Positions 25,255 through 33,861 of a DNA stretch of 64,000 bases are shown in pieces. The translations under genes were made by a program, and so were the position numbers. Origin of the DNA: Streptomyces sp. NBC_00659. Its GTDB lineage: Bacteria; Actinomycetota; Actinomycetes; Streptomycetales; Streptomycetaceae. A model generated the notes under the pieces. The model had not been told where the DNA came from. It did no database searches and was given only the letters and a program-made list of their open reading frames with translations. The stretch lies in contig NZ_CP109031.1 in NCBI RefSeq assembly GCF_036226925.1, positions 7,440,001 to 7,504,000 of the forward strand, in the 5' to 3' direction. Every line of letters begins with the position of its first letter. Position 1 is the stretch's first letter.

Positions 25255-26474
25255 TGAGCGGCTTCGCGGCTTCCATCACCGGCATCGGACTGATCACCCC
25301 CGCGGGCATCGGGGTCAAGGAGAACTGGGAACGCGTGGTCGACGGACGGTCGACCGCCGCCCACCACGACGACCTGGCCGGCCTGCCGGTGACCATGGCC
25401 TGCCGGGTGCCCGACTTCTCGCCCCAGCAGCTCGGGCTGCGCGGCGCCTGGCAGTGGGACCGCTACTCCCAGTTCGCCATCGCCGCGACGCGCGAGGCCC
25501 TCGCCCAGGCAGGTCTCGTGGCCGGGGAGTGGGCGGACAGCGCACGAGTGGCCGTCATCATCGGTTCGGGTGCCGGTGGCACCGCGACGCTGGAGGAGCA
25601 GCACCGGATCCTGATCGAGGAAGGACCCGGTGAGGTCTCCCCGATGACCCTGCCGATGGGGCTGCTGAACATGGCGGCCGGGCAGGTGGCCATCGACATC
25701 GGGGCCAACGGCCCCTGCCTGGCGCCGTGCACCGCGTGCGCCGCCGGGGCCAGCGCGATCGGCCTCGGCCGGGAGCTGATCCGGTCCGGACTGGCCGACA
25801 TCGTGATCGCGGGCGGCGCCGAGGCGCCGATCACCCCGCTGTACGTGTCCTCCTTCGCCCGGATGCGGGCACTCTCCCGGCGTCTGGACGACCCGGCGAC
25901 GGCCTCCCGCCCCTTCGACGCGACCCGCGACGGGTTCGTACTCGGCGAGGGCGCGGGGATCGTGGTCCTGGAGTCCGATGAGCACGCCCGGGCCCGCGGC
26001 GCCCAGACCCTGGCCCGCGTGATCGGGTACGGCGCTTCAGCCGACGCCCACCACGTGACCTCCCCGCATCCGGAGGGCAAGGGCGCAGAGCTGGCGGTCC
26101 GGGCGGCGCTCGCCGACGCGGGCCTGACCGGCCGCGACGTGGGCTACGTCAACGCCCACGGCACCTCCACCCCCCTCAACGACGTGATCGAGGCCGGGGT
26201 GATCCGCCGGGTGATCGGCTCGGATGCCAAGGTCAGCTCCACCAAGGGGGTCACCGGGCACCCGCTCGGCGCGGCCGGTTCCATCGAAGCGGCGTACGCG
26301 GCGCTCGCGGTGCACCACGGCGTGATCCCTCCGACGGCTTCGCTCACCGAGGTCGACCCGCGGGTGGACGTCGACGTCGTGCACGGCGCGCCACGGCTCG
26401 GCCCGGTGCACATCGCCCTGAGCAACTCCTTCGGGTTCGGAGGCCAGAACGCCGCCCTGCTGATCTCCTCCTGA
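25254..26474 (+). CDS. Beta-ketoacyl-ACP synthase II (FabF/KS-alpha-like)
   Basis: 406 residues. Complete Cys-His-His site: Cys162 in APCTACAAGAS, His302 in NAHGTSTPLND and His336 in STKGVTGHPLGAAG with Lys331. It elongates ACP-bound chains with malonyl-ACP. No chain-length factor (KS-beta) is present in the cluster, so this is not an aromatic type II polyketide system; it resembles fatty-acid or short reduced-polyketide assembly. It is translationally coupled to ACP. Confidence 0.92.
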   Translation: MSGFAASITGIGLITPAGIGVKENWERVVDGRSTAAHHDDLAGLPVTMACRVPDFSPQQLGLRGAWQWDRYSQFAIAATREALAQAGLVAGEWADSARVAVIIGSGAGGTATLEEQHRILIEEGPGEVSPMTLPMGLLNMAAGQVAIDIGANGPCLAPCTACAAGASAIGLGRELIRSGLADIVIAGGAEAPITPLYVSSFARMRALSRRLDDPATASRPFDATRDGFVLGEGAGIVVLESDEHARARGAQTLARVIGYGASADAHHVTSPHPEGKGAELAVRAALADAGLTGRDVGYVNAHGTSTPLNDVIEAGVIRRVIGSDAKVSSTKGVTGHPLGAAGSIEAAYAALAVHHGVIPPTASLTEVDPRVDVDVVHGAPRLGPVHIALSNSFGFGGQNAALLISS

Positions 26475-26508
26475 ACCGCACCACCAGAACCGTGAAAGGA
26501 CCCCTCAG

Positions 26509-28350
26509 ATGAACCCGGTCGCCACCGCCGACCTGGCCAGGCTGCTCTTCGACGGCAGGTACGAGCAGGCGCACAAGGACATCGGCGAGCTGTTGCTGGA
26601 CCCGATCTTCGATCCCCGTGAGGGCCTCACGATGAACGAGGCCGGGAAGCTCGCCTACGAACGGTCCCGGGTGGTGCACGCCGGACTGGAGCGCCCCGTG
26701 GAGATCCTGCGGGACCCGTGGCGGCTGTTCGCCCTGGCCGAGTGGCCGTCGCTGGTCGACGTGTCCACGTTCTCGCTGCTGATGGTCCACTACAACCTCA
26801 GCTTCGGCACGGTCGTCGAGCACGGTGACCGGCCCGAACTCAAGGACCTCGTCGACGAGTTGGACCGGTTGGACTCGTTCAGCCCGTACATGGCCACCGA
26901 GCTGGGCTACGGCAACAACGTGGCCGCTATGCGCACCGAGGCCGTCTACGACGCCGCTTCCGAGACCTTCGTCCTGAACACCCCGGACGCACTGGCCCAG
27001 AAGCACATGTCCTACAGCGGGTTCCAGGACGTCCCGAAGCTCGCCGTCGTCATGGCGCGGCTGAAGGCGGACGGCAAGGACCACGGTGTCTACCCTTTCC
27101 TCGTCCCGATCAGCGACGGCACCCGACTGCATGAGGGAGTCCACGCGGCCCCTTGCCCGGAGAAGCCGGTGCAGGGCCTGGACAACGGCGTCACCTGGTT
27201 CGACCACGTCCGCGTCCCGCGCCGCAACCTGCTTCACGGAGACATGGGCGGCTTCGACGAGAACGGCACCTTCCGCCCCTCCTCCGGCAACCAGCGCAAG
27301 CGGTTCCTGCGCGCCATGAGCCGGATCCTGCCCGGGCGCCTGTGTGTCTCCAGCTCGGCGGTCGGCGCGGGCCGGGCCAGTGTGTACATCGCGCTGCGCT
27401 TCGCGGCGCAGCGGCTCACGAACGCCCCCGGCCGCAACGACCTTCCGGTCATCGAATACCGCAGCCACCAGCTGGCCCTGTTCACCGCACTGTCCAAGGT
27501 CTACGCGATGACCCTGCTGCTCAACCACGCCAAGCGGGAGTTCGTGGCGGCCCCGGACGCCGTACCGGCCGAACTGAACCACCTGATCTCGATCACCAAG
27601 GCTCTCTCCACCTGGGAGATGACCGAGGTCATCGCGACCTGCCGGGAGCGCTGCGGGGCCCAAGGCATCTTCAGCGTCAACCGGATCGCGGACTACGGCT
27701 CGCTGCTCCAGGGCCTGGTGACCGCGGAGGGCGACAACCAGGTGCTGCTCGCCACTACGGCCGGCCAGATCATCGCCCAGGGCCAGGCCGAGGGAGAGGC
27801 ACCGTCCGAGGCCCCCGACCCCACCGGCCGCGACCTGCGCGACACCGCGTTCCTGCTGGCGGCCCTGCGCCACCGGGAGCAGGAGCTGCTCCGGGCCGCC
27901 CGCGCCTCCATGGCGGACGAGACCCGTGAGCGGACCTACCTCGATGCCTGGAACGACACGATGAACACCGGGCTGGCCATGGCCCGGGTGCGGGGCGTGC
28001 GTACAGCCCTGGAGTGCTTCACCGAAGCGGCCGAGGAGGCCGAGACCGAGCCGGCGCGGACCGCGCTCGGCCTGCTCGCCTCGCTGTACGCGCTCACCGA
28101 GGTGCAGCGGGACGCGGGCTGGTACCTGGCCCGCGGGGTGTTCACGGCCGACCAGGTCGAGGAGCTGCCGCAGGCCCTGGACGCCCTGTGCGTCCTGATC
28201 CAGCCGCACGCCGAAATCCTGATCAGCGGTTTCAACCTGTCGCCGGAGCTGCTGCGCGCCCCGATCGCCGCGGACGACTACGTGGCCGCCTTCCAGCGGC
28301 GGACCGGAGCGTTCGGTCCCGCAGGTGCCCAGATCACCACCGAAAGCTGA
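26509..28350 (+). CDS. Acyl-CoA oxidase / dehydrogenase-like flavoprotein
   Basis: 613 residues, the length of an acyl-CoA oxidase rather than a 380-residue dehydrogenase. The order of regions follows the ACOX fold. The first domain has LLMVHYNLSFGTVVEHG. The beta domain has MSYSGFQDVPKLAVVMARL and GLDNGVTWFDHVRVPRRNLL. The FAD/C-terminal part has SRILPGRLCVSSSAVGAGRA, and TAEGDNQV with Glu408 in the catalytic-base position. Such enzymes introduce a 2,3-double bond into acyl thioesters. Because the cluster has no dehydratase or enoyl reductase, this enzyme may set the unsaturation. Acyl-CoA oxidase-like enzymes are known in avenolide signalling-molecule biosynthesis, a useful precedent. Confidence 0.82.
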   Translation: MNPVATADLARLLFDGRYEQAHKDIGELLLDPIFDPREGLTMNEAGKLAYERSRVVHAGLERPVEILRDPWRLFALAEWPSLVDVSTFSLLMVHYNLSFGTVVEHGDRPELKDLVDELDRLDSFSPYMATELGYGNNVAAMRTEAVYDAASETFVLNTPDALAQKHMSYSGFQDVPKLAVVMARLKADGKDHGVYPFLVPISDGTRLHEGVHAAPCPEKPVQGLDNGVTWFDHVRVPRRNLLHGDMGGFDENGTFRPSSGNQRKRFLRAMSRILPGRLCVSSSAVGAGRASVYIALRFAAQRLTNAPGRNDLPVIEYRSHQLALFTALSKVYAMTLLLNHAKREFVAAPDAVPAELNHLISITKALSTWEMTEVIATCRERCGAQGIFSVNRIADYGSLLQGLVTAEGDNQVLLATTAGQIIAQGQAEGEAPSEAPDPTGRDLRDTAFLLAALRHREQELLRAARASMADETRERTYLDAWNDTMNTGLAMARVRGVRTALECFTEAAEEAETEPARTALGLLASLYALTEVQRDAGWYLARGVFTADQVEELPQALDALCVLIQPHAEILISGFNLSPELLRAPIAADDYVAAFQRRTGAFGPAGAQITTES

Positions 28351-28355
28351 CTACC

Positions 28356-28778
28356 ATGCCACGGCACACCTATCCCTGCCCGATCCGCTGGTCGGACATG
28401 GACATCTACGGGATCGTCAACAACGTCTCCTTCGTGCGCTACCTGGAGGAGGCCCGGGTCGACTTCATCTTCCGGATGGCCCCGACCGAGGGCGACGCGT
28501 TCTTCCGGGACGGCTCGGTGGTCGTCTCCCACCAGATCCGCTACCGGCGCCAGCTCGTCCACCGCCATGAGCCGGTCGACATCGAAATGTGGGTCTCGGA
28601 CCTCCAGTCGGCGACGGTGACCGTCGACTACGAGGTCCGGGACGGCGACCTCGTCTACGCCACCGCCTCGACCACGATGGCCCCGTTCGACTACCGGGCG
28701 GGCCGCCCTCGTCGGCTCACGGACGCGGAGACCGGCTTCTTCGAGAAGTACCTCGACGAGACCGCGTCGGCCCGCTGA
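28356..28778 (+). CDS. Hotdog-fold acyl thioesterase (4HBT family)
   Basis: 140 residues. IRWSDMDIYGIVNNVSFVRYLEEAR (10-34) carries the 4-hydroxybenzoyl-CoA thioesterase Asp and NN motif; HQIRYRRQLVHRHEPVDI follows. It hydrolyses an acyl-CoA or acyl-ACP. It lies 5 bp after the acyl-CoA oxidase-like gene and 1 bp before the FAH-family gene. It probably releases the finished chain, or edits it. Confidence 0.88.
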   Translation: MPRHTYPCPIRWSDMDIYGIVNNVSFVRYLEEARVDFIFRMAPTEGDAFFRDGSVVVSHQIRYRRQLVHRHEPVDIEMWVSDLQSATVTVDYEVRDGDLVYATASTTMAPFDYRAGRPRRLTDAETGFFEKYLDETASAR

Positions 28779-28779
28779 C

Positions 28780-29679
28780 ATGCGCCTGCTTCGGATCGGC
28801 CCGCAGAGCGGGGAACGGCCGTGCGCGGTCGGCCCCGATGGAGTCGTCCGCGACCTGTCGTCCTGGGTCGCGGACTGGACGGGCGAGAGCCTGGACCCGG
28901 ACGTACTGCGCGAGCTGGCCGCCCGGCTGGCCCGGGAAGCCGGCACGCTGCCGGTGGCCGACCCGACCGCCGAGCGGGTCGGCCCGCCCGTCCGGCCGGG
29001 CGGGCACCTGCTGTCGATCGGCCTCAACTACCGTGCGCACGCGGCTGAGGCCGGTCTCACGCTGCCGGACGAGCCGATCGTCTCCAGCAAGGCCCCGATG
29101 ACACTGGTCGGTCCCCACGACGATCTGCTGCTGCCCCCGGGCGGCGAGAAGACCGACTGGGAGGTCGAACTGGCGGTCGTCATCGGACGGCGTGCCCAGT
29201 ACCTGCCCGACCGGGCGGCCGCCCCGGCCCATGTCGCGGGCTTCGCCACGGGCAACGACGTTTCCGAGCGGCGCTGGCTGCTGGAGCGCGGCGGCCAGTG
29301 GGTCAAGGGCAAGTCCTTCGAGTCCTTCAGCCCGCTGGGCCCCTTCCTGGTCACACCCGACGAGGTGCCCGACCCGCAGGACCTGCGGTTGAGCTGCACG
29401 GTCAACGGGCGGGTCATGCAGAAAGCCTCCACCGCCGACATGGTCTTCGACGTGAGCCATCTGGTTTGGTACCTCAGCCAGTTCATGGTGCTGCACCCCG
29501 GGGACGTGATCCTCACCGGAACCCCGGGCGGGGTCGCGCTCGGCCGCCCCGACCAGCCCTACCTGCGCCCCGGCGACCTGGTCGAAGCCGAGGTCGCGGG
29601 TCTGGGCGCGCACCGCCAGCGCTGTCGCCCGGCTGTGCGACCCGGTGCCTCTGCCGACCGCCCCCGGGAGGGGGTGTGA
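28780..29679 (+). CDS. Fumarylacetoacetate hydrolase (FAH) family enzyme
   Basis: 299 residues. The FAH core is clear: SIGLNYRAHAAEAG, KAPMTLVGPHDDLLLP, the metal-binding Glu pair in DWEVELAVVIGRR, ATGNDVSERRW and GDVILTGTPGGVALGR. Family members are acylpyruvases, 2-hydroxymuconate-type decarboxylases or hydratases, and C-C hydrolases acting on 2-oxo acids. In this cluster it could act on a 2-oxo or 2,4-dioxo acid intermediate. The last 25 residues (Arg/Ala/Gly rich) look unlike the family and overlap the PPTase start; the upstream FAH fold is complete. Confidence 0.86.
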   Translation: MRLLRIGPQSGERPCAVGPDGVVRDLSSWVADWTGESLDPDVLRELAARLAREAGTLPVADPTAERVGPPVRPGGHLLSIGLNYRAHAAEAGLTLPDEPIVSSKAPMTLVGPHDDLLLPPGGEKTDWEVELAVVIGRRAQYLPDRAAAPAHVAGFATGNDVSERRWLLERGGQWVKGKSFESFSPLGPFLVTPDEVPDPQDLRLSCTVNGRVMQKASTADMVFDVSHLVWYLSQFMVLHPGDVILTGTPGGVALGRPDQPYLRPGDLVEAEVAGLGAHRQRCRPAVRPGASADRPREGV

Positions 29680-30344
29680 TCCAGGAACTCGTCCCCGGCC
29701 GGGTCGCGGGCTGGGACTCCTTCGAGGACCAGCCGCGGTTCACCCCACACCCGGCCGAGGCGGCGTCGCTGCGCAGCACGGCCCCGGCCCGGCGCCAGGA
29801 GTTCGCCAACGGCCGGTACTGCGCCCATCGGGCGCTGCGCCGCCTGGGCACCCCCGCCGTCGCGATCCCGGCCGGTGACCGGGGCGCGCCGCAGTGGCCG
29901 GACCAGGTGGTCGGCAGCATCACGCACTGCCCCGGCTACACCGCCGCCGTGGTCGCCCGCCGTACGCGGATCAGCGCGCTCGGCATCGACGCCGAACCTC
30001 ATCTGCCGCTGCCCGAAGACGTGCTGGAGTTCGTGGCCCGCCCCGAGGAGCACGCCCGGGTCCGGCGGCTCCTCGCGGAGCGGCCCGGCATGCGCTGGGA
30101 CCGGCTGCTCTTCAGCGCGAAGGAGAGCGTCTACAAGACCTGGTTCCCGGTGACCGGCCGCTTCCTGGGCTTCCACGAGGCCGGGATCCGCATCGACCCG
30201 GAGGCGGGCACCTTCAGTGCGCGGATCCCGGACCCCGGCGGGACCGGGCCGGGGCTCCCCGAGGAGCTGACCGGCCGCTGGCGGGTCAGTGGCGATCTGG
30301 TCGTCACCGCAATTGCCGTACCGGCTCCGGAAGGGGAGCGATAA
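29676..30344 (+). CDS. 4'-Phosphopantetheinyl transferase (Sfp/EntD type)
   Basis: 222 residues. SITHCPGYTAAVVAR, GIDAEPHLPLP (Asp105, Glu107) and the WDRLLFSAKESVYKTWFP motif (Glu150, Lys154) are the Mg-CoA and catalytic residues of the group. It transfers phosphopantetheine from CoA to carrier proteins. The GTG start overlaps the FAH stop (GTGA). A dedicated PPTase inside the operon suggests that it primes the ACP at 25015. Confidence 0.92.
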   Translation: MIQELVPGRVAGWDSFEDQPRFTPHPAEAASLRSTAPARRQEFANGRYCAHRALRRLGTPAVAIPAGDRGAPQWPDQVVGSITHCPGYTAAVVARRTRISALGIDAEPHLPLPEDVLEFVARPEEHARVRRLLAERPGMRWDRLLFSAKESVYKTWFPVTGRFLGFHEAGIRIDPEAGTFSARIPDPGGTGPGLPEELTGRWRVSGDLVVTAIAVPAPEGER

Positions 30345-30347
30345 AAG

Positions 30348-31940
30348 ATGTCCGCCCCAGAGAAGACCGCCCCGCCGAAGGCCCCGACCCTCGACTCCCA
30401 CGGGCGGGTGGCCGAGCTGTACGCCACCAAGGAGCTGGCCCGCCGCGGGCCCAGCGAGCGGGCCACCGCGGCCCAGCGCGCCAAGGGCAAGCTGACCGCA
30501 CGGGAACGGATCGATCTGCTCCTGGACCCCGACTCGTTCAACGAGGTCGAGCAGCTGCGCCGGCACCGGTCGGTCGGCTTCGGCATGGAGGACCGCAGGC
30601 CGCACACGGACGGGGTGATCACCGGCTGGGGCATGGTCGAGGGCCGCACCGTCTTCGTCTACGCGCACGACTTCCGGATCTTCGGCGGGGCGCTCGGCGA
30701 GGCCCACGCCAGCAAGATCCACAAGATAATGGACATGGCCATCGCGGCCGGTGCCCCGCTGGTCTCTCTGAACGACGGCGCGGGCGCCCGTATCCAGGAA
30801 GGCGTCTCGGCGCTGGCCGGATACGGCGGGATCTTCCAGCGCAACGTACGGGCCTCAGGCGTCATCCCGCAGATCTCTGTGATGCTCGGCCCGTGCGCGG
30901 GCGGCGCCGCCTACTCGCCCGCCCTGACCGACTTCGTGTTCATGGTCCGGGGCACCTCCCAGATGTTCATCACAGGCCCGGACGTGGTCAGGGCGGTCAC
31001 CGGCGAAGAGGTCAGCCAGGACGGTCTCGGCGGCGCGGACGTCCACGCGGAACTGTCCGGCGTGGCCCACTTCGTCTACGACGACGAGCCGAGCTGCCTG
31101 GCCGAGGTCCGCTACCTGATCTCGTTGCTCCCTTCCAACAACAACGAACTGCCGCCCGCCGCCCCGGAGTCCGACCCGACGGACCGGCGCAGCGAAGCCC
31201 TGCTGACGCTCGTACCGGCCGAGGGCAAGCTCCCGTACGACATGCGTCACGTGATCGAGGAACTCGTCGACCACGGGGATTTCCTGGAGGTCCACGAGCG
31301 CTGGGCGCCCAACATCCAGTGCGGGCTGGCCCGGCTCGGAGGGCAGGTAGTGGGCATCGTCGCCAACCAGCCGATCGCCCTGGCCGGTGTCCTGGACATC
31401 CACGCGAGCGAGAAGGCCGCCCGCTTCGTCCGGATGTGCGACGCCTTCAACATCTCGCTGCTGACACTGGTCGACGTACCCGGCTTCCTGCCCGGCGTGG
31501 GCCAGGAGCACGGCGGGGTCATCCGGCACGGCGCCAAACTGCTGTACGCCTACTGCGAGGCCACGGTCCCCCGGGTCCAAGTGATCCTGCGCAAGGCCTA
31601 CGGGGGCGCGTACATCGTCATGGACTCCCGCTCCATCGGCTGCGATCTCTCCTACGCCTGGCCCACCAACGAGATCGCCGTGATGGGCGCCGAAGGCGCC
31701 GCCAACGTCATCTTCCGGCGGCAGATCGCCGAGGCCGACGATCCGCAGGCCACGCGCGCCGCGATGGTCAAGGACTACAAGGCCGAGCTGATGCACCCCT
31801 ACTACGCGGCCGAACGCGGCCTCGTCGACGACGTGATCGACCCCGCCAGAACCCGGGCGACGCTCATCCGCGCCTTCCGGATGCTGCGGACCAAGAATTC
31901 CGAGCAGCCGTCCCGCAAGCACGCCAACACACCCCTGTGA
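30348..31940 (+). CDS. Acyl-CoA carboxylase beta subunit (AccB/PccB type carboxyltransferase)
   Basis: 530 residues, full-length carboxyltransferase. GPCAGGAAYSPALTDFVFMV and ITGPDVVRAVTGEEV mark the N-half; VDVPGFLPGVGQEHGGVIRH and RKAYGGAYIVMDSRSIG the C-half. Ile423 (in GGAYIVM) occupies the position where S. coelicolor PccB has an Asp (D422) and AccB an Ile. That site controls acyl-CoA choice, so a relaxed, acetyl-to-longer-chain specificity is expected. It makes malonyl-CoA or an alkylmalonyl-CoA when combined with a biotinylated alpha subunit encoded elsewhere. It follows the PPTase gene by 3 bp. Confidence 0.92.
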   Translation: MSAPEKTAPPKAPTLDSHGRVAELYATKELARRGPSERATAAQRAKGKLTARERIDLLLDPDSFNEVEQLRRHRSVGFGMEDRRPHTDGVITGWGMVEGRTVFVYAHDFRIFGGALGEAHASKIHKIMDMAIAAGAPLVSLNDGAGARIQEGVSALAGYGGIFQRNVRASGVIPQISVMLGPCAGGAAYSPALTDFVFMVRGTSQMFITGPDVVRAVTGEEVSQDGLGGADVHAELSGVAHFVYDDEPSCLAEVRYLISLLPSNNNELPPAAPESDPTDRRSEALLTLVPAEGKLPYDMRHVIEELVDHGDFLEVHERWAPNIQCGLARLGGQVVGIVANQPIALAGVLDIHASEKAARFVRMCDAFNISLLTLVDVPGFLPGVGQEHGGVIRHGAKLLYAYCEATVPRVQVILRKAYGGAYIVMDSRSIGCDLSYAWPTNEIAVMGAEGAANVIFRRQIAEADDPQATRAAMVKDYKAELMHPYYAAERGLVDDVIDPARTRATLIRAFRMLRTKNSEQPSRKHANTPL

Positions 31941-31971
31941 CCGGCCACTTCCACAGTCCCGGAGCGTTCTG

Positions 31972-33054
31972 ATGCCCATCACCTTCACTACCGAACCGGC
32001 CGAGCGGCTCTCTATCGCGGAGCGCGCCCGAGTGCTTGAGGCACCCGCGTTCGGCGACGTGTTCAGCGACCATATGATCAGCGTCGACTGGGACCGGGAG
32101 CGCGGCTGGTACGACGCCCGGATCACGCCGTACGGACCGCTCGTCCTCGACCCCTCCACCCAGGTGTTCCACTACGGCCAGGAGGTCTTCGAGGGCCTCA
32201 AGGCCTATCGCCGCCCCGACGGATCGGTGGTCACCTTCCGTCCGTACGCCAACGCCGCCCGCCTCAACCGCTCCTGCGAGCGCATGGCCATGCCACCACT
32301 GCCCGAGGCGACCTTCGTCGAGGCCCTGGAACTCCTGGTCACCACCGACCGGGACTGGGTGCCGGAGCAGCCGGGCCACAGCCTCTACCTACGCCCCTTC
32401 ATGATCGCCACGCAGCGCACGATCGGCTTCTACGGCCCGTCCAGCGCCTACCGGTTCATGGTGATCGCCTCCCCGGCCGCTGCGTACTTCAAGGCCGGGG
32501 CCAAGCCGTTGACGGTCTGGCTCTCCGAGGACTACACCCGCGCCGCCCCCGGCGGCACCGGCGAGGCCAAGTGCGGCGGCAACTACGCCGGCACCCTGGT
32601 GGCCCAGGCGCAGGCCCAGGAGATGGGCTGTGACCAGGTGGTCTGGCTGGACTCCGCCGAGCGTCGCTGGGTCGACGAGATGGGCACCAGCAACATGTTC
32701 TTCGTCTACGGCGACCGGCTGGTCACCCCGGAGCTGTCCGGCTCCCTGCTGTCCGGCATCACCCGGGACTCCGTCCTCACCCTGGCCGCCGAACTGGGCT
32801 ACACGGCCGAGGAGGGGCGGATCGGCGTGGCGGACTGGCGGGCCGACGCCGAGTCGGGCCGCCTCACCGAGGTGTTCTCCTGCGGCACCTCCTCCATGAT
32901 CACCTCGGTCGGCGAGGTCAAGAGCAAGGACGGCGGCTGGACGATCGGCGGCGGCAAGCCCGGCCCGGTCACCGCCCGGCTGCGTGCGGAACTGTCCGGG
33001 ATCCAGTCCGGCGAGCGGCCCGACCCGTTCGGCTGGGTCCACAAGATTGCCTGA
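31972..33054 (+). CDS. ilvE: Branched-chain amino acid aminotransferase (IlvE type)
   Basis: 360 residues, class IV PLP aminotransferase. The PLP lysine is Lys200 in GTGEAKCGGNYAG. FHYGQEVFEGLKAYR and LYLRPFMIAT are conserved active-site segments. It interconverts branched-chain 2-oxo acids and amino acids using glutamate. A second copy inside a biosynthetic operon suggests either supply of a branched starter from Val/Leu/Ile or amination of a pathway-made 2-oxo acid; the neighbouring AzlCD exporter favours the second. It is 31 bp after the carboxylase gene. Confidence 0.92.
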   Translation: MPITFTTEPAERLSIAERARVLEAPAFGDVFSDHMISVDWDRERGWYDARITPYGPLVLDPSTQVFHYGQEVFEGLKAYRRPDGSVVTFRPYANAARLNRSCERMAMPPLPEATFVEALELLVTTDRDWVPEQPGHSLYLRPFMIATQRTIGFYGPSSAYRFMVIASPAAAYFKAGAKPLTVWLSEDYTRAAPGGTGEAKCGGNYAGTLVAQAQAQEMGCDQVVWLDSAERRWVDEMGTSNMFFVYGDRLVTPELSGSLLSGITRDSVLTLAAELGYTAEEGRIGVADWRADAESGRLTEVFSCGTSSMITSVGEVKSKDGGWTIGGGKPGPVTARLRAELSGIQSGERPDPFGWVHKIA

Positions 33055-33108
33055 TCCACGGTCCCCCAGACACATCAGAGATGATCCGAGCAAAGGTGCG
33101 CTGAACCG

Positions 33109-33828
33109 ATGAGCCGTTCCGTCCTGGTCACCGGAGGAAACCGGGGCATTGGCCTCGCCGTTGCCCTCGCCTTCGCCGAAGCCGGCGACAAGGTCGCGCT
33201 GACCTACCGCTCCGGCGAGCCGCCGGAGGCCGCGCTCCGGCTCGGCTGCCTCGCCGTGCGGTGCGACGTCACCGACTCCGCGCAGGTCGAGAAGGCCTAC
33301 CACGAGGTCGAGGAAGCGCACGGCCCGGTCGAGGTGCTCGTGGCCAACGCGGGTATCACGCGGGACCAGCTGGTCCTGCGTATGGCCGAGGAGGACTTCG
33401 CCGCGGTCCTGGACACCAACGTGATGGGGGCGTTCCGGATCGTCAAGCACGCCGCCACCGGCATGGTGGAGGCCCGTCGGGGCCGGATCGTCCTGATCTC
33501 CTCCGTGGTGGGCCTGCTCGGTGCGGCGGGGCAGGCCAACTACGCGGCCTCCAAGGCCGGTCTGGTCGGCTTCGCCCGCTCGGTCGCCCGCGAACTGGGC
33601 TCGCGCGGGATCACCTGCAATCTGGTGGCGCCCGGTTTCGTCGAGACCGACATGACGAGGGCACTGAGCGAAAAGCAGCGCGCCGCGTTCCTGGGCAAAG
33701 TGCCGCTGGCGCGCAGCGCGGAGCCGGAGGAGATCGCCGCCGCCGTGCGCTTCCTCGCCTCCGAGGAAGCCGGGTACATCACCGGAGCCGTCATCCCTGT
33801 GGACGGCGGCCTCGGCATGGGGCACTGA
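33109..33828 (+). CDS. 3-Oxoacyl-ACP reductase (FabG)
   Basis: 239 residues, SDR. VTGGNRGIG at 8-16 binds NADPH. The catalytic set Ser131/132, Tyr145 and Lys149 lies in SSVVGLLGAAGQANYAASK. ARELGSRGITCNLVAPGFVETDMT matches FabG rather than a generic SDR. It reduces 3-oxoacyl-ACP to 3-hydroxyacyl-ACP. It is the last gene of the operon before the oppositely oriented regulator. Confidence 0.92.
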   Translation: MSRSVLVTGGNRGIGLAVALAFAEAGDKVALTYRSGEPPEAALRLGCLAVRCDVTDSAQVEKAYHEVEEAHGPVEVLVANAGITRDQLVLRMAEEDFAAVLDTNVMGAFRIVKHAATGMVEARRGRIVLISSVVGLLGAAGQANYAASKAGLVGFARSVARELGSRGITCNLVAPGFVETDMTRALSEKQRAAFLGKVPLARSAEPEEIAAAVRFLASEEAGYITGAVIPVDGGLGMGH

Positions 33829-33861
33829 GCCCGTCGTGTGTCCCCGGCCCGAGGGCCGAAG

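Noticed and set aside
23957..33828. Aromatic type II polyketide cluster
   Set aside because: No chain-length factor, cyclase or aromatase genes; only one KAS II with FabG and ACP.
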